From the IMG/VR virus record IMGVR_UViG_3300035665_000033, positions 1 to 61,768 of that record: a stretch of 61,768 nt of DNA; one strand, given 5' to 3'. This stretch comes from a virus. The position numbers and the translations under genes were made by a program. Under the pieces are notes generated by a model. That model had not been told where the DNA came from and did not search any database. It saw only the letters and a program-made list of their open reading frames with translations. Each line of letters opens with the position of its first letter. Within the stretch, counting starts at the first letter, position 1. Shown here piece by piece: positions 32,901 to 38,926 of the stretch.

Positions 32901-33732
32901 CATATCATACATGATGGATCAGAGCTTCTTGCAAGGTCTGAATGGAGTCTTTGAGATAATAACAGAGTCAGATCCAGAGAAACTCAACATAGCCATGGAG
33001 AAATATGCTGAGAGCTTGTTCAGGGCATACAGCGCAATGGCCATCCCTAACTTCTTCTCTGGTGCTAATATGGCTACAAGAGAGTTTATGCCAGACAAGA
33101 GAGATGCTGATCTTTCAGACAGGCTAATCAACCATGTAAAAGAAAGAACATTTAATACTGACGGTCTCCCCGTCAAGGTGAACTGGAAAGGAGAAAGAAT
33201 TAGTCAGGCACCAAAGGGCGGGAGGCAGTTCGCTTACTACATGTTTGACCCCTACAAGACCAGCACGTCTGGAACTGATCCAGTCTCGATAGAAATACTC
33301 AATCTATATATGAGAACTGGAGAGCTGCCAAAGGCTATAGGCACTCCATACTACGCCTCTTCTGTACACAGAAAGCTTGAGGTTCCATCCTTCAGCAGGG
33401 GTAAAGCTCAGAAAGCCATGCAAAACCTTATGGCTAGCGGAGCCAAGTATGAGTTTGTTGGAAATACGCCAGAGGACTTTAGATTCTCCCTCACGGCTGA
33501 AGAACTAAACAACATACTTGAGATGTCTAATTCATTAAGGTACAAAGACATGCAGCAATTCATGCAGACCGATAAATTCAAGGGGATGTCTGACTCAGAA
33601 AAGATTGAAGCACTCGACGAGCTAAATAAGAAATACAACTCCATGCTTGAGTACTTGCCAGATGGAAGTTTCATGCCTCACTCCAAGTACTTGATACAGG
33701 TAATAGAAAACAAGTATTTAGAATCAAGATGA
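23980..33732 (+). CDS. Giant virion protein, probable DNA-ejection protein
   Basis: A 3250-residue protein taking up 16% of the genome. The N-terminal 600 residues are helical. Hydrophobic segments lie near residues 685-712 (SSSLPFTLAAIGVTAL), 733-757 and 828-850. Near residue 1265 is DLIEETLHATLYHKF, reminiscent of a metallopeptidase helix but with Glu in place of the first His, so probably inactive. The C-terminal third resembles the repeat-free alpha-helical ends of giant phage virion proteins (LTSMSQAKNIAYNIAQMFPR). Such proteins are packed in the capsid and ejected with DNA. I saw no RNA polymerase DFDGD or T7-like catalytic set. Function beyond virion protein is open. Confidence 0.75.
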   Translation: MQDQVIKLVLDLKKELPTATSKDIAQTLAPDLNITDDQEIDDLATQIDGLNEEVLKKKEGSDPIQGLMDQPIGLGSGPTNSASLKPKTSIPSLQERASILNPDVEAINRAMQKSLDDLVVNANGKEGAMAGLYQIEQQYGVSFDDDQRANISDLATRNSEAREFNRKNRLTSAAFAASQEDLDKLLSQDGVTEQEKDQIMSAYDTASKIREQYTDEDEQIKMLVDAGLVDNRRAGKIIRQRQQREDQLKAVFSTAEGLLKEGKYDEALQSISSLSGIDWMSRKQKKNLSRELARYVSDSYVQSSVSSAFGELKEEDVDAVAQYYAATTGSELEEAKEKVLQAVSSFEQDFQSQRIQQLFVSAELPASGINTQQEEVLLSKEISRLESLYEKLNDEALDSGLYLGEGEWSFPQEEAIEEVARSIEAKRAELASMRVNRERFISFANNKDNSMAISAMNIYRAAMPFVISENTPTSRRDIFSSSDPLRTAFESSDEYQRLVREAGDKISTDEWSSKVKASFDEWSTDFMKRNQDDLRSAILESLRFKFGGEVTQDNLERVEKDLSSFGIKIDLTGDDAIGYNRSVLSSFAFNPIPAAAIYAFGEDVVADVFQRPIESFISSTKDLFMSFSNVLKDASRQGTVTTEELRQRMRERTFLQETQSRYKEYEFGDGSYETMVESLSMASSSLPFTLAAIGVTALTRNPNIGMGIIGIMEGSSIYNSYRSRPEFYSMTPLEKTTLIGGTAAVAALTERFLGDIKIADSLIGGGIARAIAQNPVEYGFQMAAKIGLNVSSDAAGEMITEGYTKFTEAAISGDYSFFHNEKEMLNTMGAVAASSVLVSGPFAAIGVARNNSTYKSLTRDGERDLRSIIKNTKPNTPERTIAVEQFIRDYSRNSYVLEDNKNFNDFISASNHSDLNRINSLQNRVAILENILAVTPTAESAEIISEMSEIQQEITAIEDKYSEAFLFSQSESGIDVSIASTERLIERERSRSRRLRGKEGNANAQRLKESEAETSRLKEKLRALRNRKQELAAAGPVQGPEISVSGYLHPSNVDSYKARGYRVVSQTPGQDGNVFVVYDPRGKVKIDNSLPESIRNKDAAIQARSVAMRRDGETKMAIEEMIIESIVNEGQTSVLTPTQQKVYIANKELIDNSIKSSRADFDIAVESAQDATEVLLDNEESSNKIKDKYGEFGEGLIRRMVENFGVNVVIVNDSMSMLKHVRAAGSQDANSLERAIRSGKKGKFNGSFDRSTNTIYVSETSSVKDLIEETLHATLYHKFKNNKAAKSLFINKLRQDFLSNKSLKHLMGKKRSDYSKLGFTELGLKEEEVVEVISTIISKNDAVAIKTVFDRIVEYVRSIFNIDSFGKDVVDSIDQFKVVKSFADFLIENKEIDQAIADELSDIEDATATSIEEMIDDSGMALSYSGPASFLYNKEITYEELSLSKFGELREISDGKGLNKKKTVKDYADFRRWYNWMTNNGRTPVVISMSYVDENGNVKRLNPPKPFFDKETGEISKPTNPRPIGWGAQQLKKNHIAQEQADKRRRDLATASSYIGKIVSKHMPSVASFENSYKINQDGIDERNRNLVDEPKILPGDSRHISLMYEALYDFLAEREDAGIMLSYHAEQASTPKQAMDDISEMYAASRKEKNESLKSKRIEALVDYIRSFGIRKDIATDYANGKATAAIVDSIRSRVSIYFSGKNYFIKGINEYAERAVSSRVMQSMLFHFGEQAIKERRTKSQSYLSQARSSFNDYINNSSPADFGGQAGYDFAKSNQNLWMIITAISSNGNTSYNNIVLSKYIAQSLSRIYAENGSISTDIPAVQALLTKIEHGGFYDNMPGRPDRFKFVSGQLRNILDSVQGNDKGGSYDAYLSDLAMNPGKSRKYKNNSQLMDVLSPKIGAWASNLIGNENVVTQDSHFVQALNVFRGFSKPKIDWSGLADIIGDTAFGKLDTPQKRMSAVAAVLKDICDRKSVGKNSVFADLSQKDLKRLKTWFNLNQREILQSKPKSDSERSFNENVAIRIAKQLSRALGTDITPAMVQQLIFEMNHDQRRSLGVSQSEYSTYESHITDRHTHESAQKIFGSQFRNVMDADTMERLESLEQYQTDDEGGFMFSFVPGESRTHGQDILSGPNGDALTPQNIDQILSPYPLHTAIRNQGSPPKENQRVFVYVDQKIMSETMYPVLNISKTLSGLPMFSSDRITLTDVSFPKPSSFTFTDIVSGKGPKRHISGKNKEIKETDDIMTGVLITLDPTNNNGFADENGRLIKSADEVTVINGKIIARGNIEYYPDTMNKNGMSTTAEFVQGPRRSQAKRNSIIEAVKENIAKYMPEIYTEEDDVILSIYDRLSPEDQAAILVSPSQKKGKVRGTASRAASSGEYSEIKDQILSNPANYIDTKYLEGSKKELEGKSVPELISMMRGDKLGSLMNRNDDVGVLAGIELINRLQAEGRTEAIPSVLEDLAKMGTSIGRLLRQFGELKTSTSFGIYGMISSLAESQGKVLTDDMKTKLQEAAENYMVSYRNYESLVDRAIAGEDLEAELKEAMNSYLEAQNKLDTMVNTLVDKSWSDIGIQLMQGNLLTSMSQAKNIAYNIAQMFPRTMVDVASYPIEKLLNAMGVKSPAKRISMAAYLYGLKKFGSGWVEAAEQVVTGKQRETTEWRMDRGFMPVRSLIAALSNDLPQTKSGRASLNSRAKLLVAGTFGIPAETMFRLLSLGDIPFRRYAEATELYHIGVGMGLKGEELARFLKYPSREAMDRAKDEGAKMTFQKEGGLARGSMWIISNLSRGLGKMFENSKGFDAPGFFKFFIRSNVPYVTTIANFMEESLTYISPAFGSARVVSNIMNGNADEAAKNATKVMVGQVFTQMSLQLIANGIISPGVEWEDDEKTNLMYDVMPPNSINISALKRLLNGEDPAPMADDVYKSYQTLGVIGSIMGAYAQSMTRDAAKDAIENPTKGINILKRALGMENAALISYMMDQSFLQGLNGVFEIITESDPEKLNIAMEKYAESLFRAYSAMAIPNFFSGANMATREFMPDKRDADLSDRLINHVKERTFNTDGLPVKVNWKGERISQAPKGGRQFAYYMFDPYKTSTSGTDPVSIEILNLYMRTGELPKAIGTPYYASSVHRKLEVPSFSRGKAQKAMQNLMASGAKYEFVGNTPEDFRFSLTAEELNNILEMSNSLRYKDMQQFMQTDKFKGMSDSEKIEALDELNKKYNSMLEYLPDGSFMPHSKYLIQVIENKYLESR

Positions 33733-34181
33733 GAAAGAAACTAAAAGATACTAAGGTGGGGGCGTGGCTTAAGGACAAGGCACCTCAGGTTCTAGACACG
33801 GTAGGAGAACTGCTTCCTGACCAAGGCGCACTTGGCGTAGTCAAGAGGCTTATAGATCTTGATCCTAATATGACGGCACAGGAAAAGATGGAGTTCGAGA
33901 AGATGCTAATGGACTACGAGGCTAACGCTCAGAATAATGTAACCGAAAGATGGAAGTCGGATATGATGTCTGATTCTTGGCTATCAAAGAATATCAGGCC
34001 TATGATGCTTTCTTATCTAGTGGTTATCTTTACTATATTTGTTGCCACGGACAGCTTTGATAATCTGTCGTTTAACATAAAAGACTCTTATGTTGAAACG
34101 TTCAGTATACTCATGACAACTGCATTTACAGCATACTTCGCGGGAAGATCATACGAAAAGGTAAGACTAAACAGGAAATAA
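33729..34181 (+). CDS. Holin (three-helix type)
   Basis: A 150-residue protein overlapping the giant gene by ATGA. Residues 1-75 are a charged helix; then come MMLSYLVVIFTIFVATDSF and TFSILMTTAFTAYFAGR, two clear membrane segments with a short loop. This matches the 3TM holin family found in phages and gene-transfer agents. It would make membrane lesions for lysis. The protease gene follows with 1-bp overlap, and the endolysin candidate is at 56333. Confidence 0.78.
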   Translation: MRKKLKDTKVGAWLKDKAPQVLDTVGELLPDQGALGVVKRLIDLDPNMTAQEKMEFEKMLMDYEANAQNNVTERWKSDMMSDSWLSKNIRPMMLSYLVVIFTIFVATDSFDNLSFNIKDSYVETFSILMTTAFTAYFAGRSYEKVRLNRK

Positions 34182-35413
34182 TGGAGATAAGAAAAAAGCC
34201 AGTTGGATTTTATCAAGAGATACACGACTGTGATGCCTTTGCTCTTTTAAAGGCTATAGGCATAATAGTGATAACTCTTTTCTTGTGCTTCTCTTCGTGC
34301 GGATCGCCTGCCATTGCCCAAGAAGAGTGTGTTGTCCTTGGATCTCAGGGGAATCCATTGCCCATGGGTATGGTTAACTACGACAGAACAAACACAGAAA
34401 AAGAAATAAATTGTGTTGTTCACGTACTGCACGATAATCAATACTTTCCAAACAGCAACATAAACCTAGGCGTAATCCAAGGGGCATTTGAACAGCTAAA
34501 TGTTGACTTCGATGGAACCAACATATCATTCAATCTTGTTCATACCACTTACACACACCTTGGGTCATTCTCTTGGGCAGACTCTTATAGGCAAGGTGGA
34601 GGGGTGTGCTTCCCTAATTACGGGACGCAGATGGCTCAGTGGACAAACATGGTTAAGTGGAACACGGCAGAGTATTGCAATGTCTACGTGGCCCCAGACT
34701 TCTGTTCGTCTATCCTTGGGTTCGCATGGGTGACATACTACCCTTGGTCAACGCTTGACGGAGTATGGGTTGAGACTGAGGTGTTTGGCGTCACTGGACC
34801 TCAGCTTACGTGGCGTTTTGAAAACGAGACGCTCACTCATGAGATGGGGCATTACTGTGGCCTTCACCACGTATTCAAGAACGGAGACGGCATCGTCTCT
34901 TCCTGCGGACAGAACATTGGTGACTGTGAACACACTGGCGACTACATATGCGACACCCCTCCTACTAAAGTAAGCCAGGGATGCCCTGAGGAGCCTGGCT
35001 ACTATTGCCCAGAGGTGACGTATTATGGGGTTCCGTTTCAGGCAAATAATCACATGGACTACTGCCCAGAAGAGTGCAGAGACACATTTACTACTGGCCA
35101 GATAAACAGGATGCACGCCATGCTTGAGTACCAGAGGTCAGAGCTTTTCTCTGACGAAACTTTTTGTTTCGGAGATTTTGATGGGGATTGCCATGTCGGG
35201 ACTAGCGACCTTCTCTATCTTCTTTCTTATTACGAGTGTCAAGGATGTACTCAGGGTGACTTAGACCTAGATCATAACGTAACGTCAAATGACTTAAATT
35301 TGTTGCTGTCGGTATATGGCGATGAATGTAACTGCGGAGGCTTGCAGCTACAGCGTCACCCAGCAAGAAAGCCAGAAGACATGATGGAGGTAATACAAAA
35401 AATAAAACAATAA
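34181..35413 (+). CDS. Secreted M43-type metalloprotease with dockerin-like repeats
   Basis: A 410-residue protein. Residues about 22-45 are a hydrophobic export signal ending in SSCGS, a lipoprotein-like cleavage site common in Bacteroidota. The zinc motif THEMGHYCGLHH near residues 223-234 fits HExxHxxGxxH, and NHMDYC near 290 fits the Met-turn of pappalysin/cytophagalysin (M43) peptidases. Many Cys pairs suggest an exported fold. The C-terminal part has two calcium-loop repeats, GDFDGDCHVGTSDLLYLL and GDLDLDHNVTSNDLNLLL, like dockerin type I. It directly follows the holin. I infer a role in breaking the outer envelope or a surface layer during lysis; a virion or host-modifying role is also possible. 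Confidence 0.85.
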   Translation: MEIRKKPVGFYQEIHDCDAFALLKAIGIIVITLFLCFSSCGSPAIAQEECVVLGSQGNPLPMGMVNYDRTNTEKEINCVVHVLHDNQYFPNSNINLGVIQGAFEQLNVDFDGTNISFNLVHTTYTHLGSFSWADSYRQGGGVCFPNYGTQMAQWTNMVKWNTAEYCNVYVAPDFCSSILGFAWVTYYPWSTLDGVWVETEVFGVTGPQLTWRFENETLTHEMGHYCGLHHVFKNGDGIVSSCGQNIGDCEHTGDYICDTPPTKVSQGCPEEPGYYCPEVTYYGVPFQANNHMDYCPEECRDTFTTGQINRMHAMLEYQRSELFSDETFCFGDFDGDCHVGTSDLLYLLSYYECQGCTQGDLDLDHNVTSNDLNLLLSVYGDECNCGGLQLQRHPARKPEDMMEVIQKIKQ

Positions 35414-35414
35414 G

Positions 35415-35648
35415 ATGTCAAACGAACCTAAGGTAATCAAGAGATTTGGAAGGGAAAAGATCATCAATAAAGGATCTTGGACCGTTGGGATTGACGGAAA
35501 GGAAGTTCCGTTTGAAGGAAAAGAAGTTGTTGTCTCCAAGAATGGAGCTATTATAAAGAAGAAGTTTAAGGCCGTAGGTAGCGCTCCAGATGGGGCCAAG
35601 ATTAGAATAAACGACAAGACCAGAATAACTGGCGGATCTAGAAGGTAA
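35415..35648 (+). CDS. Small basic hypothetical protein
   Basis: A 77-residue basic protein, last gene of the late operon, starting 1 bp after the protease stop. It is probably a compact beta barrel (WTVGIDGKEVPFEGKEVVVSK) with a basic C-terminus. No family recognised. Confidence 0.55.
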   Translation: MSNEPKVIKRFGREKIINKGSWTVGIDGKEVPFEGKEVVVSKNGAIIKKKFKAVGSAPDGAKIRINDKTRITGGSRR

Positions 35649-35695
35649 TACTTAAACTAAACATATATGCCCGTTATGTAACCTAAGGGCAAAAA

Positions 35696-35717
35696 GAAAG
35701 GGGCTCGCGCCCCTTTC
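35696..35717. terminator. Bidirectional terminator between late and early units
   Basis: GAAAGGGGC (35696-35704) pairs perfectly with GCCCCTTTC (35709-35717) around TCGC. It lies between converging genes and has an A-rich side at the left (five A before it). A weaker GCCC...GGGC stem lies just upstream at 35669-35690. It should stop both the rightward late and leftward early transcripts. Confidence 0.85.
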
Positions 35718-35776
35718 CTGTTATCTGCATATACCGAAATGGTATAGCTGACTTATCCAGCATTGAGAGACATGCT

Positions 35777-37675
35777 TCATCGTACTGGGCATGCTCCTGA
35801 ATCACAGTCAGAAACCTCAACCTCATCGAACCCAAGGCTAGACAGGCCAGTGATAGGTTCAACCTTAGCGCTCATCTCAATGTACGTGGCCTCATCGATC
35901 TCCTCTAAAGGAGCTTGATCAAACCCGTGGTCAGAGTGCAGCAAGAAAGAGACCGACTTCACAATGTGCAGGTTGTTTTTCAACCACAGCTTGATGTCGT
36001 CCAACTCATGGAGTCTGTAGTAGATGGTCACAGACACAGCGTTATCAGACCACTCTTTCTGCAACCGCTTGATAACTTCCAGCTGATCAATCGCCGTCAT
36101 GTCCTTCGCCAAAGTTGTCCCTTGGGGAAACTTGCATGGGAAGCTTACAACGCTTGTGCCCCTGTCAAGTGTTCCGTCGAAGTTGCGGACATACTCTACA
36201 TGATACCCTTTGTCCTTAGCAACCGCCACTAGCTCGCTCTCAGAAGCCATACGGATTCTGCGGATGTAGTACTGGCTGTATGCTGGATGCGCTCCTGGGG
36301 TGACGCCAGCAAGAAGGCTGAGCGTTCCAGACGGCTTCACCGTAGTGAGCTTGATGCTCTTAGGGAAACCAGCGAGCCTAGAGTATTCGTCGTCGTAGCT
36401 TCTGAGATAGCTGTAGCACAAGTCAAGCCATGAACGCTGCTCCTCAGTAGCCTGAAGGTATCCAGTGACACCAATTCCCATACGCATGTTCTTGTGTACG
36501 ATGTGCTCGGTTTCTTTCACGGCGCACTTGATGGCAAGGCTATGCTTGTTGACCCTGTACAAGTACGTTGCAACCTTCTTCAGCTCTTCGTAGGACTCTA
36601 TGTTGGGCAGGTAGATCTCAGCCAAGCAGCACGTCTCGAAGTTCGCGAGGCTTTGCTCTGCACATGGATTGAATCCTTGCACGTCTGGGTCAGGGTATTG
36701 AGTCTCTCCAGTGCGCCCCATCTTACGTGAGGCAGTCAGGTTGATGATGCCGTATGGCTCTCCATTCCCGTTGTATCCTTCCCAGAACGACTCATGAACG
36801 TTGTCGATGTTACCACACACAACGCTGTTGTTTGACATCGCTCTCCAGTTCGGAACATTACCAAGATCCCAGCGCTTAGCGTTCAGGTACTCTACATCGT
36901 CTGCGTCACCAATGGCGATCTGCGCTGAGCGTCTAACGTTACCAGCTACCACGATGCGGCCAATTATGTTCATGATGTCGAGACAATCTACTGGCTTGAG
37001 AAACTGAGCGTTCTTGGAGTTTAGGATTTTGTTTATCTCCATCATACCCCATACCAAATCCTCTGGCCCTGATGCCGTACCACCGAATCCCTTAATTGGT
37101 GTGCCCTTGGCTCTGATGAGATGCGTTGCGAAGGTGAATCCCTTTCCAGTAACGAACGATGCCTCAAGGACACGTCTGAGCAACTCTACCCATCCTTCTC
37201 TGCTGTCGGGAACGATGAAGTCCGCATCATTCTTGTCAACCCTTTCGATGTGGACGTTTGCCCGTGGACGAGGAAGTTCCTGTACATTCTCTCTCTGGAT
37301 GTTGAACCCTACGCCACTGCCAAGCATGAGCATTTCGAATGCCCAAGTGAATGGCCTGATGGGATGATCCACTACCACGAAAGCGCAGTTCTGAAGCGAT
37401 GGGAGCCCAAGGCGATCCACGGTCTCAGTGCCAAGCTGCCACAGGAATCGCCCTGCTACGGTTCCCTTCAGGGACAACATGATTTGCCTCAGGTCTTCTT
37501 GTTCCTGATCAGAGAAACCACACCCAAGTTGATCATTGCAAGCTTTTACAACGCGCTCAACCGTCTCAGGCCACTCTTCTGTACGTCCTTCGTAAGGACG
37601 GGCATAGGTACGCTTAAAGACAGGGTACCCTACTTCCCCCCACGGAGTGAGGGAGCTAACATTTGAAACAGACAT
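35777..37675 (-). CDS. nrdJ: Adenosylcobalamin-dependent ribonucleoside-triphosphate reductase (class II)
   Basis: A 632-residue protein like the monomeric RTPR of lactobacilli. The conserved pieces are LQNCAFVV (first redox Cys), the GSGVGFN loop, NPCAEQSLANFETCC (radical and second redox Cys), KPSGTLSLLAGVTPGAHPAYS and YYIRRIRMA, and the C-terminal CDSGACPVR that shuttles electrons. It makes dNTPs for phage replication without needing oxygen, using B12. The start chosen is the ATG at 37675, after an A-rich run; 12 upstream in-frame codons lie in the promoter region. It is the last gene of the leftward unit; ThyX at 60265 supplies the matching dTMP step. Confidence 0.92.
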   Translation of the reverse strand: MSVSNVSSLTPWGEVGYPVFKRTYARPYEGRTEEWPETVERVVKACNDQLGCGFSDQEQEDLRQIMLSLKGTVAGRFLWQLGTETVDRLGLPSLQNCAFVVVDHPIRPFTWAFEMLMLGSGVGFNIQRENVQELPRPRANVHIERVDKNDADFIVPDSREGWVELLRRVLEASFVTGKGFTFATHLIRAKGTPIKGFGGTASGPEDLVWGMMEINKILNSKNAQFLKPVDCLDIMNIIGRIVVAGNVRRSAQIAIGDADDVEYLNAKRWDLGNVPNWRAMSNNSVVCGNIDNVHESFWEGYNGNGEPYGIINLTASRKMGRTGETQYPDPDVQGFNPCAEQSLANFETCCLAEIYLPNIESYEELKKVATYLYRVNKHSLAIKCAVKETEHIVHKNMRMGIGVTGYLQATEEQRSWLDLCYSYLRSYDDEYSRLAGFPKSIKLTTVKPSGTLSLLAGVTPGAHPAYSQYYIRRIRMASESELVAVAKDKGYHVEYVRNFDGTLDRGTSVVSFPCKFPQGTTLAKDMTAIDQLEVIKRLQKEWSDNAVSVTIYYRLHELDDIKLWLKNNLHIVKSVSFLLHSDHGFDQAPLEEIDEATYIEMSAKVEPITGLSSLGFDEVEVSDCDSGACPVR

Positions 37676-37708
37676 TTTTTTTTGGTGTTTTTTAATTGGA
37701 CAAGGCGG

Positions 37709-37716
37709 CAAATCTA
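37709..37716 (-). promoter_or_regulatory. Possible promoter for ribonucleotide reductase
   Basis: On the reverse strand TAGATTTG followed by CC matches the -7 consensus 34 bp before the start codon and overlaps the end of the upstream gene. No good TTTG element was found at the right distance. Confidence 0.45.
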
Positions 37717-38214
37717 CCTATAATCTAAGTGGTAGTACCACACTCTATATGAATCGATTGTCATCAAATCGAGTATAGAGATCTTCGTTATAACATCGCT
37801 TCTTCCTTGTCTTTGATATTTTTTCTTGTACGCATCTAGAGGGTGCTTCACAAAGACGTCCTCTACATTCTCTTCACAGTATCTGGCAAGATCTTGCCTG
37901 TTGACTATGCAGAATCCTCCTTCTTCTGGCATGTCAAAGGCGATGATATGGGCTGACCCATACATCCATCCTGTGTCTCCGTTGACGTTCTTGAACTCGC
38001 ACCATATCTCATGTGGCAAGTTGTTTCCTTTCACGTCAACGCCCCACCTTTGGTCACCCCCATAGGCCATCCAGAAGTCTACGTGCTCTCTGGTGTCTTC
38101 TGTTCTGGTGGACTTCTCTACAGTCAAGCCTAAGGCCTGTGCCGCAGACTTAAACCTTACTTCAGCGACCTTTCCTGTGGTCGTCGAATATGCTCGTCTG
38201 TTGGGGTTGACCAT
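37714..38214 (-). CDS. Possible PD-(D/E)XK nuclease-like protein
   Basis: A 166-residue protein. The order TREHVDFWMAY, WGVDVKGNN, IWCEFKNVNG gives an Asp, then D-x-K on a predicted strand, then a further Glu-x-Lys, which fits the PD-(D/E)XK nuclease fold. It lies in the replication cluster beside a second such nuclease, with a 53-bp overlap with the upstream small gene. The fold assignment is by eye and the substrate unknown. Confidence 0.55.
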   Translation of the reverse strand: MVNPNRRAYSTTTGKVAEVRFKSAAQALGLTVEKSTRTEDTREHVDFWMAYGGDQRWGVDVKGNNLPHEIWCEFKNVNGDTGWMYGSAHIIAFDMPEEGGFCIVNRQDLARYCEENVEDVFVKHPLDAYKKKYQRQGRSDVITKISILDLMTIDSYRVWYYHLDYR

Positions 38215-38443
38215 TGAGATGGTGGTGTTCTGAGTATTGAACTACAGCCTCCCTTATCATATCCATCTCAAGCAATGCCTTCATCCTGAATGAGGAAACC
38301 AGATTTGTAACCTGACCTGGGTGAACTTTGGGGTCACCATTCCCATCAAACAGATCCTCGTAGAGTTCTGTTGCGATTATTTGGAGTCTTTCTGTTGCTA
38401 GGGCGTACACCCTCGCCAGATCCTCCTTTGTTAGATCTATCAT
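38162..38443 (-). CDS. Hypothetical helical protein
   Basis: A 93-residue acidic, mostly helical protein (MIDLTKEDLARVYALATERL). It overlaps the upstream nuclease gene by 98 bp and the downstream gene by 53 bp, all in different frames. Overlaps of this size are large but fit the crowded leftward operon. No domain recognised. Confidence 0.55.
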   Translation of the reverse strand: MIDLTKEDLARVYALATERLQIIATELYEDLFDGNGDPKVHPGQVTNLVSSFRMKALLEMDMIREAVVQYSEHHHLNGQPQQTSIFDDHRKGR

Positions 38444-38879
38444 CCTTGATTATGCTTATTGCTTCTTCAATTTGTGCTCTGTTCTTAACTATGAAAAGCT
38501 TCGGTTTGTTTTCAAAGTTACGAAGGTAGTTGAGGAAAAGCTTCCATCTCATAGGAAAATCATGATGTGAAGGAGTAAATCCCTTTGTCTCTATGATCCA
38601 GCTTCCGTCTTTAGCCACGAAATCGGGTGTATACTTTATGGGGAGAACCGCCTTATTGGTTCTGTCTGACAGGTCTTTACCTGAGGCAGTCATCTTTAAG
38701 TATACGCCATTGTAAACGAACTGATCCATCAGGACATACTCATTTTCCTCATAGACAAATTCTAGGCCGTTGTCACAAAGTAAGTCAGCGCACTGCTTTT
38801 CAAGGCTGCTTTTGTAGCGGCCCAAGTGCTTTTTACGAGCACTGGACCTGGGCTGCGTGCCCTGCTTTACTTTCTTCAC
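38346..38879 (-). CDS. Endonuclease I-like PD-(D/E)XK nuclease
   Basis: A 177-residue protein with basic N-terminus (SSARKKHLGRYKSSLEKQCADLL), then YTPDFV and IIETKG, the Asp and Glu-x-Lys of phage endonuclease I/Holliday-junction-type nucleases. It would resolve branched or concatemeric DNA before packaging. The start is GTG at 38879. A TAACTTTG element lies 4 bp upstream of it, which supports a start with little or no leader. The C-terminal 30 residues are Gly/Asn/Arg-rich and overlap the next gene. Confidence 0.7.
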   Translation of the reverse strand: MKKVKQGTQPRSSARKKHLGRYKSSLEKQCADLLCDNGLEFVYEENEYVLMDQFVYNGVYLKMTASGKDLSDRTNKAVLPIKYTPDFVAKDGSWIIETKGFTPSHHDFPMRWKLFLNYLRNFENKPKLFIVKNRAQIEEAISIIKDDRSNKGGSGEGVRPSNRKTPNNRNRTLRGSV

Positions 38880-38883
38880 ACGG

Positions 38884-38891
38884 CAAAGTTA
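38884..38891 (-). promoter_or_regulatory. Promoter element with near-leaderless GTG start
   Basis: Reverse-strand TAACTTTG followed by CCGT and then the GTG start codon at 38879. The spacing puts the expected transcription start at or 1 bp before the GTG. Confidence 0.6.
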
Positions 38892-38926
38892 CACCCTATT
38901 TCTGGTTGCTAGACATGAATTAAGCG

